Assembly (NCBI RefSeq): GCF_009923995.1
Contig: NZ_RFSK01000005.1
Coordinates: forward strand, 62,001 to 126,000
Length of the DNA: 64,000 bases
Origin: Janthinobacterium sp.
GTDB taxonomy: Bacteria > Pseudomonadota > Gammaproteobacteria > Burkholderiales > Burkholderiaceae_D
Direction of reading: 5' to 3'
Shown: positions 47,025-54,913 of the stretch, piece after piece
How positions within the stretch are numbered: position 1 is the stretch's first letter
How the letters are laid out: each line of letters starts with the position of its first letter
Notes under the pieces: model-generated
Database searches by the model: none
What the model saw: the letters and a program-made list of their open reading frames with translations, nothing else
What the model was told of the DNA's origin: nothing
Program-made: the position numbers and the translations under genes

Positions 47025-47795
47025 ATGTTCGCCCATCCCGACGCGCATGCGCGCACCCTCGAAGGCAGCGGCACGCCGGACCACGTCTGGCGCGCCTGGG
47101 CCGGCATGCACGACGTGCCCCTCATCGGCGCGGACGAACTGGTGCCGCCGGGGACGCGCGCCGTCATCGTCGCGCCCCATCCCGACGATGAAATCCTCGC
47201 CTGCGGCGGCCTGCTGCAGCTGCTGGCGGCGCAGGGCAGCGAGCTGCTGCTCGTCGCCGTCACGGACGGCGACGCCAGCCATCCCGGCTCGCCGCTGTGG
47301 CCGCGGGAGCGCCTGCGCCGCGTGCGTCCGCAGGAATCCGCGCGGGCGCTGCAAGCGCTGGGACTGGCGGCGCCGGCCTGGCTGCGCCTGGGCCTGCCCG
47401 ATGGCGGCGTGGCGGGCATGACGCCGCAGCTGAGCGCCACCCTGGCCGCGCAGCTGCGTCACGGCGACCGGGTGCTGACCACCTGGCGCCTGGACGGCCA
47501 CCCGGACCATGAAGCGTGCGGCTGGGCCTGCGCTTCGGCATGCTCGGCCAGCGGCGCCGCCCTGGTGGAAATGCCCGTCTGGGGCTGGCACTGGGCCGCG
47601 CCGGGCGATGCCCGCATCCCGTGGCACCGCGCGCGCCGCCTGCCGCTGTCGGCGGACGGGCTGCGGCGCAAGCGCGATGCCTTGCGCTGCTTCGCCAGCC
47701 AGATGCAGGACGACCCGTCGACGGGCCAGCCCGCCATCGTGGCCGGCGACGCCCTGGAGCGGCTGCTGCACGCCTGGGAGGTATATTTTTTATGA
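47025..47795 (+). CDS. PIG-L family deacetylase
   Basis: A 256-residue zinc-dependent LmbE/PIG-L hydrolase. The metal motif PHPDDE is at residues 51-56, and the second ligand region is GHPDHE near 162-167. Such enzymes deacetylate N-acetyl sugars or related amides. Its stop overlaps the next start in an ATGA. The neighbours suggest action on a glycosylated or acylated metabolite. Confidence 0.88.
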   Translation: MFAHPDAHARTLEGSGTPDHVWRAWAGMHDVPLIGADELVPPGTRAVIVAPHPDDEILACGGLLQLLAAQGSELLLVAVTDGDASHPGSPLWPRERLRRVRPQESARALQALGLAAPAWLRLGLPDGGVAGMTPQLSATLAAQLRHGDRVLTTWRLDGHPDHEACGWACASACSASGAALVEMPVWGWHWAAPGDARIPWHRARRLPLSADGLRRKRDALRCFASQMQDDPSTGQPAIVAGDALERLLHAWEVYFL

Positions 47796-48436
47796 ACGCG
47801 GCGGCCACCCCGGACGACCAGCGCGGCGCCTATTTCGAGCAGCTGTATTGCCAGGATGCCGATCCGTGGCTGGTGCGCCAGCGCTGGTATGAGGAGCGCA
47901 AGCGCGCCCTGTTGCTGGCCAGCCTGCCGCAGCGGCGCTACCGCCACGCGTATGAACCGGGCTGCGGCAACGGCGAGCTGACGGTGGAGCTGGCGCGCCG
48001 CTGCGACCGCGTGCTGGCCGCCGACCTGTCGGCCGAAGCGTTGCGGCTGGCGCGCCAGCGCCTGCTCGATGCGGCATGCGAGGCCAACGTCAGCCTCGTG
48101 CAGCACCGCCTGCCGCAGGACTGGCCGCGCATCGCGCCCGGCGCAGAAAAATTCGACCTGGTCGTCCTCAGCGAGCTTGCGTATTACCTGTCGCCGCAGG
48201 AGCTGGCCCGCGTGGTCGAGCACAGCGTCGCCAGCCTGGCGCCGGGCGGCAGCATCGTCCTGTGCCACTGGCGTGCGCCGTTCGCGCAGCGCATTCTCTC
48301 GACCGTGCGCGCGCATGCCGCCTTCCAGGATGCGCCCGGCCTGCACCGCGTGCTGCGGCACGAGGAGACCGACTTCCTGCTGGGAATCTGGTCGAACGAT
48401 GCGCGCTCGGTGGCGCAGCGCGAGGGCTTCGCATGA
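47792..48436 (+). CDS. SAM-dependent methyltransferase
   Basis: A 214-residue class I methyltransferase resembling NodS-type N-methyltransferases: DPWLVRQRWYEERKRALLLASL leads into SAM-binding motif I, PGCGNGELTVELA, with the acidic DLSAEAL after it, and VVLSELAYYLSP follows. The start at 47792 overlaps the PIG-L stop and its own stop overlaps the glycosyltransferase start. NodS-like homology plus a deacetylase next door recalls N-methylation of a freshly freed amine. Confidence 0.85.
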   Translation: MNAAATPDDQRGAYFEQLYCQDADPWLVRQRWYEERKRALLLASLPQRRYRHAYEPGCGNGELTVELARRCDRVLAADLSAEALRLARQRLLDAACEANVSLVQHRLPQDWPRIAPGAEKFDLVVLSELAYYLSPQELARVVEHSVASLAPGGSIVLCHWRAPFAQRILSTVRAHAAFQDAPGLHRVLRHEETDFLLGIWSNDARSVAQREGFA

Positions 48437-49149
48437 TCGGCGTGGTGGTGCCCGTGCATGACGAGGAAGCCTGCCTGGGCGCCTGCCTCGACGCCCTGCG
48501 CGCCGCCGCCACCTGCCCCCGCCTGCGGGGCGAAGCGGTGTGCATCGTCATCGTCCTTGACGCCTGCCGCGACCAGTCGCAGCGCATCGTGCTGGCGCAC
48601 GCCATGCAGGCGGACCTGCGCTGGCGCCTCGACTGCATCGCCATCGAGGCGCACAACGTGGGCGCCGCGCGCGCCGCCGGCGCCCGGCTGCTGCTGCAGC
48701 GGGGCGCACGCTGGCTGGCCTTCACCGATGCCGACACGCGCGTCTCGCCCACCTGGCTGAGCACCCAGCTGGCACTGGACGCCGATGCCGTCTGCGGCAC
48801 GGTGGCGGTGGAGGACTGGTCGCCCCACGGTAGCAGGGCCGGCGCCCTGCGCGCGCATTTCGCGCAGACATACACGGACGCGGACGGCCACCGGCATGTC
48901 CACGGCGCCAATTTCGGCGTGCGCGCCAGCGCCTACCTGCGCGCCGGCGGCTTCGCGCCCCTGGCCTGCAGCGAAGACGTGGCCATGGTGGCCGCGCTGC
49001 AGGCCACTGGCGCGCACATCGCCTGGAGCGCCGCGCCGCGCGTCGTCACCAGCGCGCGCCGCCAGGCCCGGGCGCGGGGCGGTTTTGGCGATACCTTGCT
49101 GCAGGTGGTGGCGGCGCTGGACGCTGCCCCGCACCTGACGCTGACGTAG
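48433..49149 (+). CDS. Family 2 glycosyltransferase
   Basis: A 238-residue GT-A protein starting IGVVVPVHDEEACLGACLDAL. A metal-binding DADTRVSP triad lies near residue 99, and the acceptor region is HGANFGVRASAYLRAGGF. It lacks membrane spans, so it works in the cytoplasm. Last gene of the operon that starts at 45995, with an ATGA overlap to the methyltransferase. Confidence 0.86.
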   Translation: MIGVVVPVHDEEACLGACLDALRAAATCPRLRGEAVCIVIVLDACRDQSQRIVLAHAMQADLRWRLDCIAIEAHNVGAARAAGARLLLQRGARWLAFTDADTRVSPTWLSTQLALDADAVCGTVAVEDWSPHGSRAGALRAHFAQTYTDADGHRHVHGANFGVRASAYLRAGGFAPLACSEDVAMVAALQATGAHIAWSAAPRVVTSARRQARARGGFGDTLLQVVAALDAAPHLTLT

Positions 49150-49158
49150 GCATCAGGC

Positions 49159-49199
49159 AAAAAAAAATCGCCGGAGCGGAAGTGCTTCCCGGTCCGGCG
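49159..49199 (-). terminator. Terminator after the S9 peptidase gene
   Basis: Stem CGCCGGA...TCCGGCG with an inner GGAAG/CTTCC pairing. On the minus strand it is followed by nine T residues and lies 139 bases after the S9 peptidase stop. The mirrored stem also sits just after the glycosyltransferase, so it separates the two converging transcripts. Confidence 0.75.
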
Positions 49200-49337
49200 G
49201 TCCGCCCTGGCCTGCTGCCATGCCGCCTGCTGCTGCAGCATGGCCGTCGGACCAGATACCGGCAGTATCCGGGCGTTGCCGGCCGGGCCCGGTTCACGGC
49301 TCAGGTCCGGTCCGTACAAGCCCGTGCAACGTCACCT

Positions 49338-51350
49338 CTAGCGCATGGCCTCCGCCAGTCCCGGGGCAAACTCGGCGCCATGCTTGACTTGCGCGGTGGA
49401 CGCCTTCAAGGTGGTGCCGATCGGTTCGGCGCGGCCATCGAGGCATTTGCCGAGGAAGTTTTCCGTCACCGCATTGAAGGCGATGTTGTTGACGGGCCGG
49501 GCGAAACCATGGCCTTCGTCGGGGAACAGCACGTAGGTGACGGGAATATTCTTGGCCGCCATGGCTGCCACGATCTGGTCCGACTCGGCCACGTTGACGC
49601 GCGGGTCATTCGCTCCCTGGCCGATCAGCAGCGGGCGCTGGATGTTCTGCGCGAAGTTCAGCGGCGAGCGCTCCTTCAGCAGCGCCTTGCCCTCTTCCGT
49701 GGTCGGATCGCCCATGCGCTTGTAGAACTGCTGCTTGCCCGCTTCCCAGTAGGGCGGGATGGTTTGCAGCAAGGTGAACAGGTTGGACGGGCCGACGATA
49801 TCGACGCCGCAGGCGAAGGTGGTGGGCGTGAACGCCATGCCGGCCAGGGTGGCGTAGCCGCCGTACGAGCCGCCCATGATGGCCACCTTGTCGGCCGTCG
49901 TCACGCCGCTCTTCACGGCCCATTGCACCGCGTCGAGCAGGTCGTCATGCATCTTGCGGCCCCACTGCAGGTCGCCGGCCGAGATGAACTGCTTGCCGAA
50001 ACCCGTCGACCCCCGGTAGTTCACCGACAGCACGGCGTAGCCCCGGTTGGCCAGCCACTGGTGATAACCGTTGTAGCCGTAGGTGTCGCGCGCCCAGGGG
50101 CCGCCGTGCACCAGCAGCACCATCGGCACGGCGCGGGTGGCCTTGCCGCTGGCGTTCGCCTTCGATGCCTGCGGCAGGGTCAGGTAGGACACCAGCGTCA
50201 GGCCATCGCGCGCCTTGATTTCCTGCGGATACATGGGCACCAGCGGCGCGCCGACCAGTTCCGGCCGCGTGACGTACAGCTGCGTGAGCTTCTTGCTCTT
50301 GCGGTCATACAGCCAGCTTGACGCAGGCGCCGTGACGGCGTCGACGCCGACGAGCCACTTGTCGTCCGCTTCCGTGCGCGACGTCACGTTGAACTGGCCC
50401 TTGGTATGCTTTTTCAGGAAGGCCAGGTCGGCCTTCAGCTCGTCCGTCAGCGGCAGGTATTCCTGCTGCAGGTAGTCGACGGAATAGGCTTGCACGCGGC
50501 CCGTGCGCGTGTCGTACAGCGCATCGGCAATGTCGGCGCGCGGGTCTTGCGCCACCACCGTGGTCTTGCCGCTGGCGACGTCCTGCGCCAGCAGCGCCGA
50601 GGTATTCCGGCCGCGCGAATCGGTCCAGTACAGGGTCTTGCCGTCGACCGTAAAGGCCAGCGGCGCCGTCGTCTGCGAATCTTCCAGCCCCACTTCCGCC
50701 AGCGGCGCGCTCTCGACCTTGCCGTCCGTGATGCGGAAATACTGCATGCCGCCGTCGGCCCGCGCCTTGCTGGCGATGCGCAGATTGAGCAGTTCATCGG
50801 CCAGGTAGCCGCCATAGCCGTCGTTCTGCTCCACCAGGGTCAGCTTGCCGCTGGCCAGGTCCAGGCTGTAGACGTCATGCCAGCGCGCGTCACGGTTATT
50901 GATGCCGATCAAGATACGGTCCTTGACCTTGCTGCTGATCTGGATCACGCGCACGCGGGTCTTCTCGAAGGGCGTGTAATTGATCTGCTTGCCGGTGGCC
51001 ACATTCACGCCGTACAGCAGGAAATTTTCATCCCCGCCCTTGTCCTGGATGTACAGCAAGGTCGTCGAATCGGGCGACCAGAAGCTGCTGCGGATGGGCC
51101 GTACCTTTTCATCCGTCAGCGGACGCGCCTGCGCCAGGTCGCTGGACGGCGCCACCCACACATTGAGCACGCCGTCGCGCGGCGCGATCCACGACAGCCA
51201 CTTGCCGTCAGGACTGATGCGCCCGCCGGACTTGCTGGGATTGCCAAAGATCTTCGCCCGCTCGATCAGCGGCGTATCGTTGACTGGGGCTTGGGCGTGG
51301 GCCGGCAGTACGCTGGCAAACAACAGGGCAGGCAGGGCATAGCGAATCAT
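49338..51350 (-). CDS. S9-family prolyl-oligopeptidase-like exported peptidase
   Basis: A 670-residue serine peptidase with an N-terminal signal peptide (MIRYALPALLFASVLPAHA). A beta-propeller of about 400 residues is followed by the alpha/beta-hydrolase domain. The catalytic triad is Ser495 in GGSYGGYAT, Asp582 in NDPRVNV and His614 in DEGHGF. Likely periplasmic, trimming peptides. The start at 51350 is used because the longer frame has no ribosome site and would bury the signal peptide. Confidence 0.93.
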   Translation of the reverse strand: MIRYALPALLFASVLPAHAQAPVNDTPLIERAKIFGNPSKSGGRISPDGKWLSWIAPRDGVLNVWVAPSSDLAQARPLTDEKVRPIRSSFWSPDSTTLLYIQDKGGDENFLLYGVNVATGKQINYTPFEKTRVRVIQISSKVKDRILIGINNRDARWHDVYSLDLASGKLTLVEQNDGYGGYLADELLNLRIASKARADGGMQYFRITDGKVESAPLAEVGLEDSQTTAPLAFTVDGKTLYWTDSRGRNTSALLAQDVASGKTTVVAQDPRADIADALYDTRTGRVQAYSVDYLQQEYLPLTDELKADLAFLKKHTKGQFNVTSRTEADDKWLVGVDAVTAPASSWLYDRKSKKLTQLYVTRPELVGAPLVPMYPQEIKARDGLTLVSYLTLPQASKANASGKATRAVPMVLLVHGGPWARDTYGYNGYHQWLANRGYAVLSVNYRGSTGFGKQFISAGDLQWGRKMHDDLLDAVQWAVKSGVTTADKVAIMGGSYGGYATLAGMAFTPTTFACGVDIVGPSNLFTLLQTIPPYWEAGKQQFYKRMGDPTTEEGKALLKERSPLNFAQNIQRPLLIGQGANDPRVNVAESDQIVAAMAAKNIPVTYVLFPDEGHGFARPVNNIAFNAVTENFLGKCLDGRAEPIGTTLKASTAQVKHGAEFAPGLAEAMR

Positions 51351-51552
51351 GGACACCTCATGGTTGTTGAATGAAGGGAAAACATAATAATTGTGCACGT
51401 GCCAGCACATGATAGGCGAAAGCCATGTTGCCAGGTTGATTACGGCGATGAAGGACGAAAATCGGGGGATGGACGGGAAGAAACGGGGAATGGAACGCGG
51501 TGCAGGTCAGGCGACAGCCGGCGCGCGGCAGGCGTGACCGGACGGAGAAAAG

Positions 51553-51578
51553 AAAAAGGCCACTCCGCAGAGTGGCCT
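51553..51578 (-). terminator. tRNA-Pro terminator
   Basis: A perfect stem AGGCCACT / AGTGGCCT with a six-base loop, followed in the minus direction by a T-rich run. It lies 17 bases after the tRNA-Pro 3' end and is the natural terminator of that tRNA, showing that the core chromosome extends up to here. Confidence 0.82.
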
Positions 51579-51594
51579 GAATCCTTGAATCTAA

Positions 51595-51645
51595 TGGTCG
51601 GGGCGAGAAGATTCGAACTTCCGACCCCATGCACCCCATGCAAGT
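51595..51645 (-). repeat. tRNA-Pro 3' fragment (probable attL)
   Basis: On the minus strand these 51 bases read ACTTGC, then anticodon loop ATGGGGT, GCATG, a complete T arm with TTCGAAT, the acceptor strand CGCCCCG and encoded ACCA. This is the 3' part of tRNA-Pro(GGG). The D arm and 5' acceptor strand are missing; beyond 51645 the sequence is unrelated. One anticodon-stem pair is mismatched. The fragment abuts an integrase, so it is best read as the attachment-site duplicate left by island insertion; the reconstituted tRNA should lie at the right end of the island. Confidence 0.82.
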
Positions 51646-51808
51646 ATTCAATCAACTCAACGAAATTCATCCACTTTTTTGTGTGCTATAATTCCCTTTA
51701 TATTCAATAAGTTAAAAGACATTTTTGTATCACGGATGTTCAGCCTGTTTCAACTGCTGCCATGAACTCTGTGTACATTAAAGTGTACACAATGATGAGG
51801 ATCATGGT
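51646..51808 (+). promoter_or_regulatory. Integrase promoter and operator region
   Basis: An extended -10 (TGCTATAAT, hexamer at 51687-51692) lies 116 bases before the integrase; its -35 is weak. At 51771-51790, 18 bases before the start codon, is the inverted repeat GTGTACA-TTAAAG-TGTACAC. This could be an operator controlling the integrase, possibly bound by an island-encoded excisionase or by the integrase itself. Confidence 0.55.
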
Positions 51809-53044
51809 ATGGCACTGAACGATAAGCTACTGCGAAACCTAAAGGCACGAGACGCCCGCTATGAAGTTGCAGACGCAGGAGGCTTGAGCGTCCGCGTAAC
51901 GGCGACTGGCACGATCACTTTTCAGTATCGATTCCGGATAGAGGGTAAACAGCACCGTATGGACTTCGGCAACTACCCCGACCTTTCGTTAGCTGACGCC
52001 CGAGAACTTCATCGCAACGCTCGCAACAAGCTCGCCCTAGGCACTAATCCGATCGAAGAAAAACGAGTTCTAGAAGTAACGGAGCGTAGATCGCTTACAG
52101 TAGCCGAACTGGTAGAAGACTTCATGAAGAAGGAAATCCGAGTGACCCGCAAGCGTCCACTGTATGCAGAAGAAATACTTAACAAGAACGTAGTTAGCGT
52201 GCTTGGCAAGAAGAAGGCAAAGGATGTGTCCAGACGCGACATTGTTGAAATGCTGGAGGCCGTTGTCGCCCGGGGGTCTCCGGTGATGGCAAATCGAACT
52301 GGCTCAATCACAAAACAGATGTTCAGTTTTGCTCAAACGCGTGGCTATCTTGAAAACAATCCTTGCTCTAACATCACAAGAACAAGCATCGGCGGTCAGG
52401 AAAAGCCCAAGGAATATTTCCTTACCTATCAGGAGATATGGAAATTTTGGCATGGAATCGAAAAAGCAAACTTTAGCGAGTCCCTCAAGATTGCATTGAA
52501 AATCTTACTGACAACGGGGCAACGTCGATGCGAAATTATCTATGGGGAATGGGCGCAAATCGACTTCCTAAAGGAACGCTGGATCATCCCCGTTTCGCTT
52601 TCAAAAAACGGAAAGGAACACGTTGTTCATCTTGCGCCCATGGCAATCGAACTCTTCAAGCTACTTAAGAGCTACTCCGGTGATAGCAAGTATCTAGTTC
52701 CCTCACCAGTCCTTGAAGAAGATGTGCCGATAAGTGAACGCGCAATCAATAGAGCAGTAGCACGCAATCGAGATGAACTCGGATTGAAAGACTTATCCCC
52801 TCACGTGCTTCGGCATACCTTTAGTACAAAACTGAGCGGATTAGGCGTAGCTCCTCACGTTATTGAGAAACTGCTAAACCATCAGCTTGGGGGAATGTTT
52901 GCCGTCTACAACCATCATCCTTACTATGCAGAACGCAAAGCCGCACTTCTACTCTGGTCAAGTAAATTGGAGGAAATTCTGGCTGCGAAAACAATAGATA
53001 GTGTAATTGAAGAACCGGACTTATTTGACGACTCCCCCTCCTAA
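51809..53044 (+). CDS. int: P4-type tyrosine integrase of the island
   Basis: A 411-residue integrase with the DUF4102 arm-binding N-terminus (LNDKLLRNLKARDARYEVADAGGLSVRV), a SAM-like core-binding domain at about 105-200, and a catalytic domain. The active-site residues visible are Arg239 in TTGQRRCE, His332 and Arg335 in HVLRH, a later His in LLNHQ, and the nucleophile Tyr367 in AVYNHHPY. It probably integrates at tRNA-Pro, whose fragment lies 160 bases away. Its base composition is clearly lower in GC than the chromosome to the left. Confidence 0.94.
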   Translation: MALNDKLLRNLKARDARYEVADAGGLSVRVTATGTITFQYRFRIEGKQHRMDFGNYPDLSLADARELHRNARNKLALGTNPIEEKRVLEVTERRSLTVAELVEDFMKKEIRVTRKRPLYAEEILNKNVVSVLGKKKAKDVSRRDIVEMLEAVVARGSPVMANRTGSITKQMFSFAQTRGYLENNPCSNITRTSIGGQEKPKEYFLTYQEIWKFWHGIEKANFSESLKIALKILLTTGQRRCEIIYGEWAQIDFLKERWIIPVSLSKNGKEHVVHLAPMAIELFKLLKSYSGDSKYLVPSPVLEEDVPISERAINRAVARNRDELGLKDLSPHVLRHTFSTKLSGLGVAPHVIEKLLNHQLGGMFAVYNHHPYYAERKAALLLWSSKLEEILAAKTIDSVIEEPDLFDDSPS

Positions 53045-53053
53045 AGTAACGTC

Positions 53054-53096
53054 TCCTGCCCTTATCAAGGCAACACTTACCATGACAAGGGCAGGA
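53054..53096. repeat. 10-bp inverted repeat after the integrase
   Basis: TCCTGCCCTT and AAGGGCAGGA are perfect inverted arms separated by 23 bases, about 10 bases after the integrase stop. No T run follows, so it may be a factor-dependent terminator, a binding site or a recombination site. The 187-base gap to the next gene otherwise shows only A+T-rich sequence likely to carry a promoter. Confidence 0.5.
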
Positions 53097-53231
53097 AGAG
53101 CCCTCATTCCTCAATGCAGCTACTTAGATAGTTTACGATGACTTGCAAGATAAGTTACAATTAATCAACACGCACGTTCGGAGTACAGGGCGCCACACCC
53201 GGCTAAAAAATGAAAAAGAGGCAAATATAAA

Positions 53232-54377
53232 GTGAGCCAAAACGCATCAGGTCAATTGTTGGGTTATGCCATGCAGTTCCCTCGAGCGCTTTGCCACTTG
53301 CTCAAAGCGGGTCCTGGCTGCACAGTCTGCATTGAAGTGCACGGGGATGTCGCGACCTTGCTACCGACAGGCGAAATTATTGCTGAAGAGGACAAGTCCT
53401 CCATCAACAGCAATCCTGTCACGGACAAATCAGTCAATCTTTGGAAAACACTTTCCAATTGGGTGGACAGCGTTAGGGCCGGTGAGTTCGATGTCAAATT
53501 AACCACCTTTGTACTGTATCGGAACAAGTCAGGTCAACTGGGCCTAGCAGAGGTCTTTGACGCATGTGCAACTCGAGATCAAGCGAATCAGGCGCTGCTG
53601 GACGCGGATCCCGAATTTGCGAACCTGGATGAGTCTCACGCTATCTGGCCATATTACAAAAACGTGGTGCTCGACTATCCAGACATCCTGCTTGATGTGA
53701 TCGTCAAATTCCAACTTGAAACCGGAGATCTCGCCGGGTATGCGGATGTCGAGCAAGGACTGCGCACGAAACTGGTCGCACTGAACCAGCTCGATGCGGT
53801 CGTTCATCACCTAAATGGCTGGTTAGTCAAATTAGTGATGACGCGCATCAGCCAAAACCAGGCAGCCATAATCACATTTGACGAGTTCGCGCACGAGTGC
53901 GCCGTGCTCTTTTCCCGGGCCCGTTGCTTCGACTTACTGGACTTCACCACATACTCTCCACTATCTTCGGACGAGATCGACAAACACATCAAGAGTCGCC
54001 CTACCTATCTACGCCAGATTGAATTTCTGAAGGCTGATAATGACGACCTCATCGAAGCTGTAACGGACTTCCTCAAAGCAAAAACCAATCGCGACAAGTG
54101 GATCGAAGACGAGCTAATCGACGAAGAGTTGGCAAGTCAGTTCGAGGAAAATCTACGAAGGTTTTGGAAAAACAAGCAGAAGGAGGTGAAGCTTGTCAAC
54201 GGCACACTCGACAAAGAGGCACGAGGCATGGTCTTGTTTGTTCAGTGCCAGAGTCACCAGGAGACAATTCGCAACGTGAAGCCTCCGCCGTCCACCATTG
54301 CAGGAACCTACCACGCTCTAGCCGACAAGCCAAACCTCGGCTGGCATGAAGATTGGGAAGCGGAATTCAAGCGATGA
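53232..54377 (+). CDS. ABC-3C system component with nuclease-like N-terminus
   Basis: A 381-residue protein starting at a GTG with AGAGG ten bases before it. The N-terminal segment (about 8-100) fits a restriction-endonuclease-like fold of the Cap4/DUF4297 kind: E35 and D39 in CIEVHGDV, then E53 and K55 in AEEDKSS at the usual spacing for D...(E/Q)xK. The rest is helical, with the C-terminal region (KQKEVKLVNGTLDKEARGMVLFVQCQSHQE) fitting the C-terminal domain predicted for ABC three-component systems. Its stop overlaps the start of the middle component. Predicted effector of the system. Confidence 0.78.
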   Translation: MSQNASGQLLGYAMQFPRALCHLLKAGPGCTVCIEVHGDVATLLPTGEIIAEEDKSSINSNPVTDKSVNLWKTLSNWVDSVRAGEFDVKLTTFVLYRNKSGQLGLAEVFDACATRDQANQALLDADPEFANLDESHAIWPYYKNVVLDYPDILLDVIVKFQLETGDLAGYADVEQGLRTKLVALNQLDAVVHHLNGWLVKLVMTRISQNQAAIITFDEFAHECAVLFSRARCFDLLDFTTYSPLSSDEIDKHIKSRPTYLRQIEFLKADNDDLIEAVTDFLKAKTNRDKWIEDELIDEELASQFEENLRRFWKNKQKEVKLVNGTLDKEARGMVLFVQCQSHQETIRNVKPPPSTIAGTYHALADKPNLGWHEDWEAEFKR

Positions 54378-54913
54378 GTGAGCCAACCCCCGAAAAGCCA
54401 GAGGCAGATGATCACTCCTTGCTCGCCGAAGAAGTGCGCACGTGGAATACTCCGCTAATTGGCGCTTACCAGCTTTGGCAATTCACGCTAGGCTATTGCC
54501 AATCCCGAGCAGATGGCGATGCCCCAGTCGGATTACTCCACTTTATAGCCGGGCCAATTCTCGCAAGTCCCCAGCTCAGCGAGACCGTTAGCTTGCGTCG
54601 CAAGAGCTTGCAGTCATACGCCCTTGGTTTCGAGGACAAGAAGCAGATGGATCTACTACTCGGCCTGCAGGACCGGATACGTCGTCGTCGCCCTCAGACG
54701 ATGGCGGCTATCGATGCCGCCATCTGCGCGGGATTGTTGATCTGGGATGCCGAAAGCGGCAAGCTATATCCGCGTCCAGCTCCAACCGCAAGTCGCGGCC
54801 GCAATTTGCGTAGCACACTCAAGCGTGAAGGCGACAAGGCACGTATATTGGGCGCCTGGTTTGCCGCACATGACCTTCCAACCATCGCCGCATATCTGAA
54901 AGTGGTGTTGTAA
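54374..54913 (+). CDS. ABC-3C middle component
   Basis: A 179-residue helical protein with WNTPLIGAYQLWQFTLGY near residue 25, which resembles the middle-component (MC) family of ABC three-component systems. It starts at the ATG at 54374 inside the previous stop and ends in TAATG, sharing one base with the ATPase start. It is expected to link the ATPase to the nuclease-like component. Assignment relies on motif and gene order. Confidence 0.78.
   Translation: MSEPTPEKPEADDHSLLAEEVRTWNTPLIGAYQLWQFTLGYCQSRADGDAPVGLLHFIAGPILASPQLSETVSLRRKSLQSYALGFEDKKQMDLLLGLQDRIRRRRPQTMAAIDAAICAGLLIWDAESGKLYPRPAPTASRGRNLRSTLKREGDKARILGAWFAAHDLPTIAAYLKVVL

Noticed and set aside
51595-51680. A complete tRNA gene on the minus strand
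   Set aside because: Only the 3' part fits tRNA-Pro; sequence where the D arm and 5' acceptor should be has no tRNA features.
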